From the NCBI GenBank assembly GCA_012274445.1, contig JAAROD010000094.1, positions 558,001-622,000 of the forward strand: a DNA stretch of 64,000 nucleotides, given 5' to 3'. A model generated the notes under the pieces. The model did not search any database, was not told where the DNA came from, and saw nothing but the letters and a program-made list of their open reading frames with translations. Positions 21,770 to 33,449 of this stretch are shown one piece after another. Source of the stretch: Sclerotiophoma versabilis (Eukaryota > Ascomycota > Dothideomycetes > Pleosporales > Didymellaceae). Each line of letters starts with the position of its first letter. Positions within the stretch are counted from its first letter, which is position 1. The translations under genes and the position numbers were made by a program.

Positions 21770-24029
21770 TTACCGCCGCTCCCATGCTGTGAGGAAGTTC
21801 ATTCGCTCTGTAATACCACCCCACCCATCCAGGGTGTGTTTTCTCTCCAGCCTCGCCAGCGCAGCTCCGTCACCGCTTTCTACCATCTCGTCGTCCTCCT
21901 CGCTCCATATCCCGCGCTGGCTCGGCAGGGCATCGCCCCTTTGCCATGCTTCGAGGACAGCCATGGCTAGTCCGGGCCGGAAACGCGTGCGCTTCAAGGC
22001 TTTGGTGATTGCCTCGTCAGAATGGCCTTCGCCACGTTGTTCGGCGAAGAATTCTTCCATCTCATCAGCGGCAAGAGGCTCGTCAGGGTCTCCGGAGCCG
22101 GTTGAGGAGATGGAGGATGTTGCTGACGGGGTTGGAGAGGCGGGGCGCAGGGGGCGTGTGGTTTGTGCTTGTGTCTGCGCTCGATCGTCTTGATCGTTGT
22201 CTTTCAAATAACTGCTGAACTCTTGCAGTGATTGAGTAGTTGAAGCTTCGGACTCGGGGTGATGTGGGGGCGAGGAGCCGAGGAGCGGTCGCGGGAGTTT
22301 GGAGATGCTGGTTGACATCTGCGAGGGAGAGAGAATAGCTTGGGTATCGAAAGCGGCAAATTTATTCACGCGAGGCGTAGGGGTATTGGAAGGGAGATGA
22401 TCATCGTCGTCTTCATCCTCTGGGATTCGGGTTGGTCGAGGGAGGGGAACAATGTGAGCAAGGTCGGTGGAGGACGCAATACTTTCAACGTCCTCATCCG
22501 CGTCGTCTGGTACGACGGGTGGTCGAGGGAGAGTATGGATGCGTGCAAAGTCGTCTTTTGATGCCAGGCTCTCGACTTCATCCTCTTCGTTGACTATTTG
22601 TGAAGCTGAATGTGGTGTCTGAGTGCGCGCATCATCTTCCGGCATGGACTGCTCAACGTAGGGTTGTTGGGAACTCGGCACGGAAGAGATGTCGAGCGGT
22701 TGCTTTTGTGTGCCAACGTCTGCCAGCTCTTCTGGTTCTACCAAAGTTGGTGACATGCTTGCCCTCCTACGTACTTTTGTGGGCCGTGTCGTCTCTGTTG
22801 GGTCTGGGGGATCATCGAGCTCGCCTCTTATGCGCTTCAAAGCGGACTCGTATCCATCTCTAATGTACGTTGGCGTCTCTTGTTGGGCTGTTGATTCAGA
22901 CGCTAGCTTCGAATCGGAAGGTATCGTGTTGGACAGTGTACACTTCGGAGGACTCGAAGGCCTTGTCGTCGCCATGTCCGCCGGCTGTGATGCACCGACA
23001 GCGTCCTGTGCCTGGCTCCAGCTCTGGGTCTTGGTAGGACTCGAGCTGTCATTCTGGACCGTCTCTTCAACCTTCTTTTTGATTTGCTCTCTCTTCGAAA
23101 CCGGGTCCAGCAGCCACTGTGGCCTGACGACCTTCTCGTAGTACTGCCGCCATTGCTCAGGCGTCTGATTGTCCTTGCTGTTGGCCCAGTTCTTCCATGC
23201 TGCGTCATAGGATTGATCCTCCTTTGTGCAACTGTCGATCTCCTGGACGAAGGCATATAGGTGTTCCCAGTCCTCGGTTGTGAAAGTTGCGGCTAGCTGA
23301 TCAACAGTATACACTTCCCTGCTGGCAGAGGCTCCCATGCTGGCAGGCTGATCTTCGGCGGCGGCTGCCCGAGCGCTGTCCTTGTTCTCGCCGGGAGCTG
23401 TCTTCTTGGGGAGGGGTGGCGATGGCGGCGCATCGTCCGGAACGTCGAAGGTGGAAGCAGGCAGGTACTGCAGTCTCTTGAGGTAGCGGTCGCGCCACGA
23501 CTGCCACGTGTGTCGCGGGTACTGCATAGCATTAGCACGGCACCTCGACCGTCAGGCACTGGCAGACCTTCTCCTCGAGCTCCTTGTACAGCTCGTTCCC
23601 ACTGAGCGGAAGGTGGCTTGCCTGCGCATCCTTGGCCCACTTGTACAGCATGCGGTCTTCGTCAGGCGTGAAAGCAGCCCTGGTGGCTTTCGCAGGCCTG
23701 AGCATGGAGCCAGGATCGCGTGCTGTGCCCATCCGCGGTCCCGCGGGGAAGTCGGATGGGTCTTGGATCGCTGCTCTTGCGATAGACTTGTGGACAAAGT
23801 CGTAGCTGACCGACCCGGGCGGACAGTCCCTGCGGAAGTGGTCTGCAATCCTCCAGTGGGCCAGCTTCTCCAGCTGCACGACGGAGCCGCCGTTGGCCTT
23901 GATCAGGTGCAGCAGCGCTGCGCGGTGAGGCACGTGTTGGGCGACCCAGAACCGCTTGCCCGCGAAGAGCTCCCCGCGCTCGAGGCCGGCGCCCTCAGCA
24001 GCCTGTTGGTACACGACGGCCGGGGCCAT
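21770..24029 (-). CDS. RAP1: Telomere protein Rap1 (BRCT-Myb-RCT)
   Basis: A shelterin-type telomere protein, expected to bind telomeric complexes and control telomere length and silencing in the nucleus. Exons are 24029-23568 and 23521-21770 with a 46-nt intron (GTCTGC...GTGCTAAT...CAG), giving about 737 aa. The intron interrupts the Myb domain, and the join ELYKELEEK+YPRHTWQSWRDRYLKRL restores it. An N-terminal BRCT domain covers about residues 12-95, the first Myb about 110-175, and a second Myb-like segment with FTTEDWEHLY and QTPEQWRQYYEKV about 225-300. A long acidic, Ser/Thr/Pro-rich middle follows. The C-terminal Rap1 domain (about 647-737) includes ITKALKRTRFRPGLAMAVLE and a WSEEDDEMV segment. 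The start codon lies about 170 bases from that of SWF1. Confidence 0.9.
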
Positions 24030-24145
24030 GGCTGGTGCGGTGGCCGTGTGGCGCTGGTCGGGTCGACGCGTCTGGGGGCACGCGTGCTCACATGTCGGCG
24101 GTTGTGGGGCCGCCTCGACTCGATGCCGCAGCAGCAACGGCTACG

Positions 24146-24176
<31 letters not shown>

Positions 24177-24199
24177 TGCACACACGGTAGCAGACGACC
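24030..24199. promoter_or_regulatory. Short bidirectional promoter RAP1/SWF1 with CAG tract
   Basis: Only 170 bases separate the two divergent start codons. A CAG-repeat run of about 25 bases sits at 24151-24175, close to the SWF1 start. Both 5' leaders and core promoters must fit here or overlap the opposite gene's transcribed region. Confidence 0.7.
24151..24175 (+). repeat. (CAG)n tract in SWF1 leader
   Basis: About eight CAG units in the 170-base space between RAP1 and SWF1 start codons. Confidence 0.9.
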
Positions 24200-25625
24200 A
24201 TGGCGCTCGCGCGCACCCTCGTCCTTCTGGCCCTCTCCGTCTCCTTCTTCACCTTTGTCGCCTTCTTCGGCCGCCTGCCCGCCTTCAGGTAGCTCCCCTG
24301 CTCCCTGCTCCCTGCTCCCTGCCTCCCTGCGCGCTGCTCGCTGCTCGCGCACCACCGTCCCCGCTGACCGCAACAGGAACACGCCCATAGGCTTCCTCAA
24401 CCGCCTGTTCGTCCTTCACATACCCGCCTTCCTCCGCCGCCTCGACGGCCGCCTCACCAATGGCCGCCTCGCCGCCGCCGGCGCGCGCCTCGGCCACTAC
24501 CTCATGCACGACAAGCACCCCGTCATCGTCGTCTTCTTCCTCGGCCTCGTCACCGCATGCGCCACGCTCATCCTGCCCACCGTCTGGCACGGCCTACGCC
24601 TCCACCACAAGCTGACGGCCCTGCTCCTGCTGCCGCAGCCCTACTTCTGGCTCTGGCTCTGCGCCAAGTCAAACACCACCACCTACATCACGCCGCAGAA
24701 CCATGCTTCGCAGATGCGACACTACCCCTACGACCGTGTCCTGTACCATCCTGCCAACACATGTTCGACATGCCACTTCCTCAAGCCCGCCCGCAGCAAG
24801 CACTGCAGCATATGCAAGACGTGCGTCTCGCGCATGGACCATCACTGCATATGGGTCAACAACTGTCTTGGCCGCGGCAACTACAAGTACTTCCTCTTCC
24901 TGCTACTTTCTACTGGCCTTTTGATCGCCTACGGCGCCTACTTGGCTTGGTATTCCCTGACCCCGCTTGTCGCCGGCCAGTACGCCAAGTATGAGAGCTG
25001 GTACAGATACAAGCCCACACCCGGATCCGACCCTAGAACCTGGCTGAACTGGCTTGGCGCAAAGGCGCATTACTTCACAATCTACCTGAGCTTGTATTTG
25101 GACCTCGGCGGCCTCAGCGCCGCAGGTGTCGGCCTCCTCGCCCTTCTCACTTGGCCACTCCCACTTGGTTTACTCGCATACCATGTCTACCTGATCTGGG
25201 CGGGCATGACGACGAACGAGAGCTCAAAATGGGCAGACTGGCGCGACGACATGGCAGATGGTGTTGTGTTCTTGGGCAAGAGGAGAGAGGACACAATGGC
25301 GGAGAATCGATTCAGCGGTTCTACTCCCACTGTCGCGCCTCTCCGTCGCGCTGACAGTGGAAGCTCCTCCGATGAGCCAATCCTTACGCCAGGAGAGGAT
25401 GGAGATGAGGCGTTGGAAGAGGAAGAGCCGCCGACGACTTGGCCGCTTGAGAGCAGGCATATACTTGTACGCACGAGGGACGGTCAAGCACCGAAAAGTC
25501 TACCTTTTCACGTTCAGCGCGTTGCTGACCTTGACTCGTTTGAGCGCGTGTGGAGTCTTGCTGCCGTGGAGAACGTGTACGACTTGGGCTTTTGGGATAA
25601 CCTTGTGGAGGTGCTTACCAACTAG
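24200..25625 (+). CDS. SWF1: DHHC palmitoyltransferase Swf1
   Basis: A protein S-acyltransferase; in yeast Swf1 palmitoylates SNAREs and other membrane proteins near their transmembrane domains, at the ER/Golgi. Exons are 24200-24288 and 24377-25625, giving 445 aa; the join LPAFR+NTPIGFLN is in frame. The 88-nt intron has GTAGCT and CTGACC...CAG. A first hydrophobic helix lies at residues 3-27 and a second near 85-110. The zinc-binding CRD begins CSTCHFLKPARSKHCSIC and contains the catalytic DHHC (residues 184-187) in MDHHCIWVNNCLGRGNYK. Two further membrane helices follow (about 205-225 and 275-310). The cytosolic tail is acidic and Ser-rich. Intact and of normal length. Confidence 0.93.
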
Positions 25626-26819
25626 CAAACCTATCCAAATATTATACCAATCCCCGAAACACAGTTTCTGCATATCCTTGACTTCTCAACACAGGAGCGA
25701 CTCGCTCGTCAACAGCCACCCATGAAGCATGCAGAATAAAACTTCATTGCTGAGCTCTTCATTGTTTACAACTACGAGATATGCGTACTACCGCTATATT
25801 TCAAGGACACTGCTCGTATTGTGATAATGAGAAGAAGCTTAGATCTCGCAGTTTTACGGGTCAAACAAGACATTGTTATATCCGATTGGTTCTGTGGGGT
25901 AGTTCTTGCTGGAGCGGCGTAGATTTGTGCGTTGAGGTTGCTGACTGAAGGTGTTCAAAATAGGGAGTTGGAAACTCGTTTTCTCTATTTAGGTCAAATT
26001 GCTAATCAGCAGTCTGTTCTGATGTACTGACAGTTGTCTATTCCGTATAGATGTTCGTAGCCTAGAACGAGTTGGTGCTGCCCAATTGTATCCCGAACAT
26101 CTGTACGCATAGCTGTCGATGACATGACTCTGCAAGCACCCAGTAGTAAACAAATTATTCTACCTCACTGCTCAATCCGTGGTGAATGTCAATATCAGGT
26201 GGCTGCTGGCTAGTTGTAAGTGACGGCGAGTGCTAGGGGATAGTCATCCACTCTGTTCAGGCGCTAGGCGTCAGTTACCTACCTTTACCCTGTAGGCTTT
26301 CTTGATGGCTAGCTAGCGACCAACAGGCGGTGGAAGCGGTCAGCTCCATAGTCTATATAAAGCTGACTCCGTCAGAGACCATCCACTTTGCTTCTTGGTC
26401 GTCGACAACAACCTTCTCAACTCCAGCACTCTGCTTTATCAACCCATTGTGAGACCTCTTGGCGCTCTCTAGAACTTGCCATAGTAAGCATCCATCCCTG
26501 CGAATCTGCTGGAATTTCGCAAAGCCCTTTAGCCGCCATTTCCTACTTAGTAGAGCGCTTTGAGCGCCTTTTTAGCCCTGACCTGGGCGGCGCAGAGAGT
26601 GACTATCCTCCAATCTCACAGCACACAAAACATACCCTAGCAGTAAGCTGGAATTGACAACTACTCAACCAGCTGATCAGCAAGACCCTTTGCCTGCTTC
26701 CCCCGACAACTGATTGTTCTTCAGCTACAACCTGTGCCCTACCAAGGAAGACTGTCTGTAAGAGGTACCATCTATGTTCCGACTTCTCTTTGCCCGCTCA
26801 TGGTTCGCGACAGGCAAAC
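25626..26819. other. Intergenic with long presumed 5' leader
   Basis: No coding gene is supported. The right part after the TATA element near 26354 is probably the leader of the gene starting at 26820; several GTAAGC and TAG/CAG signals there would allow a leader intron, which cannot be confirmed. Confidence 0.5.
26354..26361 (+). promoter_or_regulatory. TATA box candidate
   Basis: A TATATAAA element lies about 460 bases before the start codon at 26820 and is followed by a pyrimidine/CAAC-rich stretch, compatible with transcription starting near 26390. Position and spelling fit; there is no experimental support. Confidence 0.45.
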
Positions 26820-28607
26820 ATGAATCACGGATCCTCCTCTCCCGTCCAGGAGTACAGTCCCCCGAAAGCCGACAGCGACGAGCTCACGCCCGTGATGGAC
26901 TCACAGGACCATCAAGTCGACCGTGAATCAAGCAGCGATGAGATCCCTCTTCGAAAAAAGCGTCCACTGCGTGCATCGACACAAGACCGCGAGAACAGCT
27001 ACGACCTGCGCGACCGCCGCCAACTTCAGAAGCATATGGGCGAGACTAATGATGTTTCCTTGCTCGAGCAGCGCCGCAACACTCACCAAGCTACACTTCT
27101 GAAGCCACCCAAGACAGTTGCAAAGTCCACAGGCAAGACTCCGAAAAAGCCCGGTCCGCGGCCATGGGCCAGCAAGCCGATCAAGAAGAACGACATGGAA
27201 GCCAAGAAGGAGGTCATCCAAGAGATTGAGAAATACTGGGGCAAAGGCTTCATCAAGGCGTACATTCCGAAGTGTCACCGCCCTCTGGTCAAGCGTGGTA
27301 AGGGTGGTAAGCGCGCCATGTACCGCGATCATGAGACGGACCCCAAGAAATGGCTCCCTTCGGTACTGAAGGCCATCCTCATGATTGCCAGGCTTACCCA
27401 TAATAGTTCGTGGCTCAGGAAGGCTATGGACGACGTTGTCCGCTACCGTATCAAGAACACTGGTACGTCTTTGATGTCCCTAACCAATGCGATGGAAGTT
27501 TGCTGATTTGACATAGGCAATCGCAAGCCTCAGCTGGTGACAACCGACTTCGATGTTCTTGAAGATGTGCTTGTCAAGGACTGGGATGTTGCGTACAGCT
27601 TCAGCATTCGTTACAAGCATTTGCTTGTGAACCTCCAAGGCCAGCAAGAGACTGACGAAAACATCGACCACATCCTTGGTATAGAATCTGGCGAAGAGGA
27701 TGACTGTGACGACGAAGTCCGCGACGAAGTCCGCGACGACGTCAAGGGTGGCAGTATCGGCGGCCGAGACGATGGAGAGGTTGACGACGAAGACGATAAT
27801 GATGGAGAGACGTGCCAAGGTGGTCTGAATGGTCAGTATCTCCACACAACTGGCTACACCAACGCACTTCAGTACCCTCAGTCTTACCCAATGCCTGGGC
27901 TGCCACCGAGACAATATAATGTTAAGCAGGAGAGGGGCTCCAAGCGTTTATCCGAGCTACGGCTGCGACCACAGCTACCTCCGCATAGCAAGACGGGTCA
28001 ACAGGGCTTCAGACAGCCGCACCCATACGGCCCGCCTTTCGATCCATGGGGTCGACCGATGCCCTATGCCGGTTTCCTTGATGAACATGGCCGCTATGGT
28101 GGGTACGGCATGTACGGCGGTTGTAGTGGTTATGGTCCGCCTCCACACAGCAATAGTCGTCATGAAGCCCAGCCATTAGGGTATTATGGCATGGATCAAT
28201 ACCATCCTCCCCACCAGGCAACGACTCCTGCACCCAGACAGCCCGACACAGACTATACTGTTCGTAAGCACTCTCAAGACCCACCGTGCAGCGGCAACAA
28301 GCGTCAGCGCAACAACACTGAGCAACATCCATTCCACACAGGTCGCCCTAGTTTTCAGCCCCATGGCTATCCGCAGAGCTTGCAAGGCGGCCACCCAGCA
28401 GTCAAGCAGGAGCCACTCGACTTCGAACCGCGCGGCGAAGAGTACGAGACATCAGTCGATGATGTCGAAGGCCCAACAACCAACCTCAGCGAAGATAGCA
28501 ACGCTGCCGCTTTGGAAGCCGAGCTGCGTGCTACCCAACTCGAATTGAAGGTTGCCCGTCTCCAGGCCAAGCGAGCTGCTCTGACCCAGCAGTCGAGAGC
28601 GAGATAG
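26820..28607 (+). CDS. Unknown nuclear-type protein, low complexity (577 aa)
   Basis: Exons are 26820-27462 and 27517-28607; the 54-nt intron has GTACGT and TAG with join KNTG+NRKPQLVTTDF. I do not recognise the family. Residues 1-130 are charged and basic (LRKKRPLRAS, RRQLQKHMG), followed by KTPKKPGPRPWASKP, an AT-hook-like GRP-type patch. Residues about 120-260 are the most protein-like part, with IEKYWGKGFIKAYIPK, WLPSVLKAILMIARL and LVKDWDVAYSFSIRYKHLL, probably a folded helical domain. An acidic run (SGEEDDCDDEVRDEVRDDV) follows, then a Gly/Tyr/Pro-rich region (GYGMYGGCSGYGPPPHS) and a C-terminal coiled-coil-like helix (AALEAELRATQLELKVARLQ). Composition suggests a chromatin or transcription-associated protein; that is inference only. 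Confidence 0.65.
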
Positions 28608-29259
28608 GTGCGTAACGTCAGTTCCTCCCTGGGTATGCTGCTCCCCACCTTAACAACGTGATAGACGCCCTTGCTGCTGTGCTTGGCTGATTGATGTACT
28701 GATGTTCTTCGAGTAGTACCATGGAGAGATAGTTACTGAACGATATCTGATAGCGACGGTATTTCCATCTGCGTGGATGTAATGATTTGAGAACGTCCAC
28801 TCGTTGGCGATTGGCTGGGATGGATCTGCATTCTGATCGATGGTCGACTTCTGGGTCTTGGACCCCTTCACATCTGGATAGTTTGAAATCATTAGCAATA
28901 TCGGTACTCTCACGCTGATAGATTACAATGCTTGCGTTGGTACGTGGAAACTGCAGAGTCCTGATGGTGATCCATAGCATCTACTTCGCAGCTTGTATCT
29001 ACGAAGTATTGTCATCTTGTGGTCGTGATTGCTGGTGAGCACCGGACTGGGTAACGTGCGACTGCTGCTCGGAGCCCAATGCGTTGAAGCTTAAAACAGG
29101 TCAGGACTGGTTGTCCCTCAAAAGGTCATAGGACAAGTCTCAAACTTTTGTCAATGTTCAGCACACATTACAGCGTAAGGGACAATGAGTGAAGAATCGA
29201 AAGTCTAGATATTATACTCGCTAACAAGCAAACGTTCTATACTAATCCAACGCTTGCAC
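28608..29259. other. Intergenic between convergent genes
   Basis: Holds the 3' ends of the unknown gene at 26.8 kb and of MET10. No gene is supported. Confidence 0.5.
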
Positions 29260-32200
29260 TTAGTAAACTTCAAGAACGTAACGGCCCTCATCCTTGAGTG
29301 TCTCAATCTCCCTCCTGCTGTTGATCTTCTTAGCATCAGGGTTCTTCACCTTATGGTCGACCTCGATGGCTTCCTGCAGCACCTCGGTGACATCCGGCAC
29401 AGGCCAGGTAGGACCGCAAAGGTAGAAGCTACCCTCCTTCTCGAGGTAAGCACGGCGGATGTCACTGAGGGTCTGCCTCATGCGGTCCTGGATGTAGATC
29501 TTCTGGGGCTGATCACGCGAAAACGCGCGGCCGAGCAGAGTGATGATTCCAGCATCCTGGTACGCTTCCCACTCCTCACCGTACAGGTACTCCTCGCGCT
29601 GGTGGCGCGAGCCCATGTACAGAAGGACTTCGCCAATCTCCTCGCCGCGCTGCTTCTGGTACGCGCGCTCCTGGACGAAGGCGCGGAAAGGAGCGAGACC
29701 AGTACCGAGACCAGCCATGATGATGGGTGCGGTAGTCTTGGGTGGGAGCTTCATGACGGAAGGCTTGACGGAAACAGTGACCGGGCTGCCGACGCGGAGG
29801 TTGTTGAGGTAGCGGGTAGCCTGACCAAAGCGGTCGCGGCCCTTGGGATCAACCCAGTTGACAGTGACAATGCACAAGGTGACAGAGTTGGGGGTGACAT
29901 GCTGCGAAGAAGCGATGGAGTACTCGCGGCGCTTCATGGGAGCGACAATGCGAACAATGTCGTGGAAAGATGGGTGAGCAGACGAGAACTCGAGTAAGAG
30001 GTCGGCGTAGGTGATGGTATCAACTTCAGCACGACGCTTGAACTCCGAAGCGCCGTCGCCAGTGCAAAGAGCCTGGAGAGCAAGCTTCTCCTGCTCGTCT
30101 GTGGCAAATTCACCAAGATCCTCATAGAACTTCTTGCCAGGGCGTCCGAAGATATCGACGTTCTGGAGCAGGGACTGGTAGACAGTGCGGTTGACAAGGA
30201 CGTTGGGGTCTTCACGAGAAGGCACCTCAACAACCTCGTCAGGGTTAAGACCGTACCACTTGATGAACTCTTCGACCTCAGCCTTGTCATTCTCAGCGTG
30301 GATACCGAGAGCCTCGCCGATGGCGTAGGTGACACCTGTATCGCCAAGGTCAAACTCGATATGGAAAATATTACGATCATAGTTCTGGGGTGTAAGGCGA
30401 CGCTTCTCCTTGACAGTGACAACAGAGGTCTTGACACCCAACTCGGGTCGAAGCACGGTCTTAGTGCCGTAAGCCTCCTTGAAAGCAAGACCCTTAGCAG
30501 CGATCTGCCAGTTCTTGAGCAACGTAGGAGGCTCAGACTCAGTGCGATCGAAAGGCGCGAAGCTGTTGACGTTGATGTCCGCAGGCAGACGGATGTGCTG
30601 AACGTCCTCCTCAACGGTGCCCCAGGCAGCGGGGACCTCAACCTCACGAAGAGCGGTCTCCAGCTGTTGTACAATCTTCTCGCAAATCTGCTCAGTACCG
30701 TTGATGGCAGCCAGCTTGGAAATGTGAGAGGATAGCAGATCTGGCCGTGCGACCTTCAAGAAACCGAGCTGGCAGAGGCAGGTTGTGAAGGTAGCGTCCT
30801 CAGCGACAGCTTCTGACTGGGTAGGGTCCATGATGAACAGCGAGATGTCCTTGTCAACTAATGCCTTGCGGAAAGCAGGAGACAGCTTCTTCTCGAGATC
30901 CTCGTCCTTGACACCAGGAAGCTGAATGATGATGGAACCATCAGCCTTGACACTGTTGAGGACGTCAAAAGCAGCGACTATGGAGACATCGCCAACAGCT
31001 GCGACGTCGGCTTGCTCAACAGGGTAGGGAGCTTCGATAGTGTAGTCGGCGTTGCGGATGTCGACACGGGTCACGCCGCCGCAGACAAGGTTGTCGTGGC
31101 CCTCACGAACGAAAACGTTCTTCGAGGAGTCAGAAGATAGAAGCTTGCCAACGACCGCAGGGGCAGTAGCAGCTGGGGACTCGTCGAGGTCCCAGAAAGT
31201 GTACTGCTTGACATCGGCAGTGTTGAGGATTTCGACATACGAGCGAGACTCCTCTCCCGCTTTCTTCTCAGTGTAGATCTGGCGGAAAACATCGAGGACA
31301 TTGCTGGGAGTCCAGACTTGCTCACGGGAGTACTTGATGTCCGATACCTCAATGTTCCGGTCGAAGGCGAACTGAGTGGCGGCCAGGACGTCAGAGTAAA
31401 GGCGAGAGTATTCTGCGGCGTCGAAAACGGCAGCCTCGTCCTTGACCTGGCCAAGGACAGCAACACGCTGGGCGCTCTTAGGGAGGACTTCAAGGAAAGC
31501 CTCCTCAACGAAAGGCCTGTAAACGCGGACGTTGATGACACCGACCTTGTCGCCATCCTTGGACAGAGCGTTGGCGACTTGAGCAGTGAGGGAAGCCTCG
31601 ACGGTACCGAAGACAACAAGGACGCTCTCAGGCTCCTCGTGGCCGTAGTAGTCGAACAGCCTATAGTCCTCACCGAACTCGTCGTTGAAGGCCTGCAGCA
31701 GGCGAACGAGGCGACCAGCGTTGTCCGAGTGCTTCTTATCGACCTCAGAAACTGCCTTCAGAACAGCCTGGTAGCTGTTGTGAAGTCTGCTCTGGTCCAG
31801 AGTGTCTACCAGCCTCGCAGTCTCACGACCAACGCTGATTCCATCGTATGTGTGGATCGTAGGGACGACGCTCGAAAGAAGGGTCGCAAAGAGAGCCATG
31901 TGCTGAGTCTCAAAAACCGACGGGCTGCAAACGAGACCAAGGCCGAGATCCTCAGCAAGGATAAGGGACGAGACATAGTCGGTAACGAGGCCGGCGTTCG
32001 AGTTTGCGGAGTAGTCGTGAGCGGCGATATGTGCAGTGAGGGGGTTGGCGACCGAGTAGAGGAGCGACAGCTGGTCGAGAGCTGGGCGCAGGTAGTTTAA
32101 GGTTGAGGAAGAGGCGACGATTGACTGAGGGATATGGCGTTTGCTGAGGTCGAAGTCCTTGGAGAAGAGGTATCCAAGTGCGATTGCGCCAGCACCGGTC

Positions 32201-32502
32201 CTTGTCTCCAGCGAAGAGACACCAGTCTGGTAGCCGAAGGCGTTCTTCTCACCCTGCTCCTGCCAGCTCTTGATCGCCACATCCAGGTCGAACGACTCAG
32301 CAGAGTAGGCAAAGATCTTATCAGACAATGCGTACGCAACTTGCTGGACAAGTGTCTGTGCAGTCAGATAGGTAGGCCCGCTGATCGAGCTGAGGGGCAA
32401 TTGCTCCCCAAAAGGCAGGCTTGAAGACTGCTTGGTGAAGACCTTGGGCGACTCCTTCTGTTCGGCGCCAGGGCCGGCGGACTGTGTCTGCTGGAAGTGC
32501 AT
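29260..32502 (-). CDS. MET10: Sulfite reductase (NADPH) flavoprotein, Met10
   Basis: The FAD/NADPH-binding alpha subunit of assimilatory sulfite reductase, which with the Met5 hemoprotein reduces sulfite to sulfide for cysteine and methionine synthesis in the cytosol. Single exon, 1080 aa, a normal fungal size. The N-terminal half (about 50-650) resembles the pyruvate-ferredoxin-oxidoreductase-like region of fungal Met10. The FAD domain begins near 690 and contains RREYSIASS (about 855), the FAD-binding RxYS motif. The NADPH domain carries GLGTGLAPFRAFVQER (about 930) and FYLCGPTWPVPDVTEVL near the C-terminus. The ATG at 32502 gives MHFQQTQSAG, with no targeting signal evident. It lies next to 3-phosphoglycerate dehydrogenase on the same strand; serine feeds cysteine synthesis, so the adjacency is suggestive. 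Confidence 0.95.
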   Translation of the reverse strand: MHFQQTQSAGPGAEQKESPKVFTKQSSSLPFGEQLPLSSISGPTYLTAQTLVQQVAYALSDKIFAYSAESFDLDVAIKSWQEQGEKNAFGYQTGVSSLETRTGAGAIALGYLFSKDFDLSKRHIPQSIVASSSTLNYLRPALDQLSLLYSVANPLTAHIAAHDYSANSNAGLVTDYVSSLILAEDLGLGLVCSPSVFETQHMALFATLLSSVVPTIHTYDGISVGRETARLVDTLDQSRLHNSYQAVLKAVSEVDKKHSDNAGRLVRLLQAFNDEFGEDYRLFDYYGHEEPESVLVVFGTVEASLTAQVANALSKDGDKVGVINVRVYRPFVEEAFLEVLPKSAQRVAVLGQVKDEAAVFDAAEYSRLYSDVLAATQFAFDRNIEVSDIKYSREQVWTPSNVLDVFRQIYTEKKAGEESRSYVEILNTADVKQYTFWDLDESPAATAPAVVGKLLSSDSSKNVFVREGHDNLVCGGVTRVDIRNADYTIEAPYPVEQADVAAVGDVSIVAAFDVLNSVKADGSIIIQLPGVKDEDLEKKLSPAFRKALVDKDISLFIMDPTQSEAVAEDATFTTCLCQLGFLKVARPDLLSSHISKLAAINGTEQICEKIVQQLETALREVEVPAAWGTVEEDVQHIRLPADINVNSFAPFDRTESEPPTLLKNWQIAAKGLAFKEAYGTKTVLRPELGVKTSVVTVKEKRRLTPQNYDRNIFHIEFDLGDTGVTYAIGEALGIHAENDKAEVEEFIKWYGLNPDEVVEVPSREDPNVLVNRTVYQSLLQNVDIFGRPGKKFYEDLGEFATDEQEKLALQALCTGDGASEFKRRAEVDTITYADLLLEFSSAHPSFHDIVRIVAPMKRREYSIASSQHVTPNSVTLCIVTVNWVDPKGRDRFGQATRYLNNLRVGSPVTVSVKPSVMKLPPKTTAPIIMAGLGTGLAPFRAFVQERAYQKQRGEEIGEVLLYMGSRHQREEYLYGEEWEAYQDAGIITLLGRAFSRDQPQKIYIQDRMRQTLSDIRRAYLEKEGSFYLCGPTWPVPDVTEVLQEAIEVDHKVKNPDAKKINSRREIETLKDEGRYVLEVY

Positions 32503-33449
32503 CTTGAGGGGATATATCCTCCAAAGATATGTGAGGCTCCCTGCGACAGTATGAGAGAAGCTGGCACAATCTCTCTTCGACGTTTCACCGCGGGGAAATG
32601 TGGGTGAACGAAGAATGTTGAACCCACGCCTCTATATTCAGAACGCGCCGCAGTTCAGCGACATCGGCAGATGTCCAGCCGAGGAGGATTTGGCATGCGT
32701 AATTGATTGCTAGCAGCATGATTGGCGCTTCCTTAGGGTTCTTCGGGCGATAGACCTTTCAAGCGCGGCTTGTCGCGTTGTTGCGGCCAGAAATTGTTTT
32801 AGTGTACTATGGCGTGCTCGCACGTCAAGGTTGCTCGGTGATCGCGGGAAACGCACGGCCCTCGGAGATCTGATAACACGCGTATCACATGAAAGTAGCG
32901 TAGACCTTTCGACAATCGACAACAAAAACTGTAGATTACTCTCTCCAGCCACGTATATGCTTGAAAAGTTATACAAAGAACGTAGACTGAATATTTTGAT
33001 TCTTAACGTCTGAAAACAACCTCCTTGTGCCCCCTTCTCATAAGATCGACCATGAGGAATCATGTTTGGCTACGAAGCATTCGTGCAATCGTTCAAACTA
33101 CAGGCCGGTCCAAAAGATGACATACCATTATTGATATGAAAGGCCCTCGCCTGATGTAATAATAGCCTCAATTTCATCCAAGGATGGAAGTTCTTCGGTT
33201 TAAAACCAGTTGTTGTGATTGCCTTCTGACATAAGCACGATGGCCTTTCGTGACCCCTTCACAATCGATGAAGCATGTTCTGGCAAGACCATTTCTTTCT
33301 TTACGTTAGTAGATCATCAAACGATATCAAAGTGCTTGATATTTCAGAACAAGGTGTTCTTAGACTGTCTAGCACTATGTTCGAGAATTTATTTGTTATG
33401 TATTTGGTTTCACGCCGTGTACTTATGCCAAATACGCAATTCCATCATC
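32503..33449. other. Intergenic, MET10 upstream and SER3 downstream
   Basis: About 950 bases containing the MET10 promoter and the 3' end of the dehydrogenase gene. The plus-strand open frame that runs into the dehydrogenase 3' end is not supported by any domain. No specific regulatory site was identified. Confidence 0.5.
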
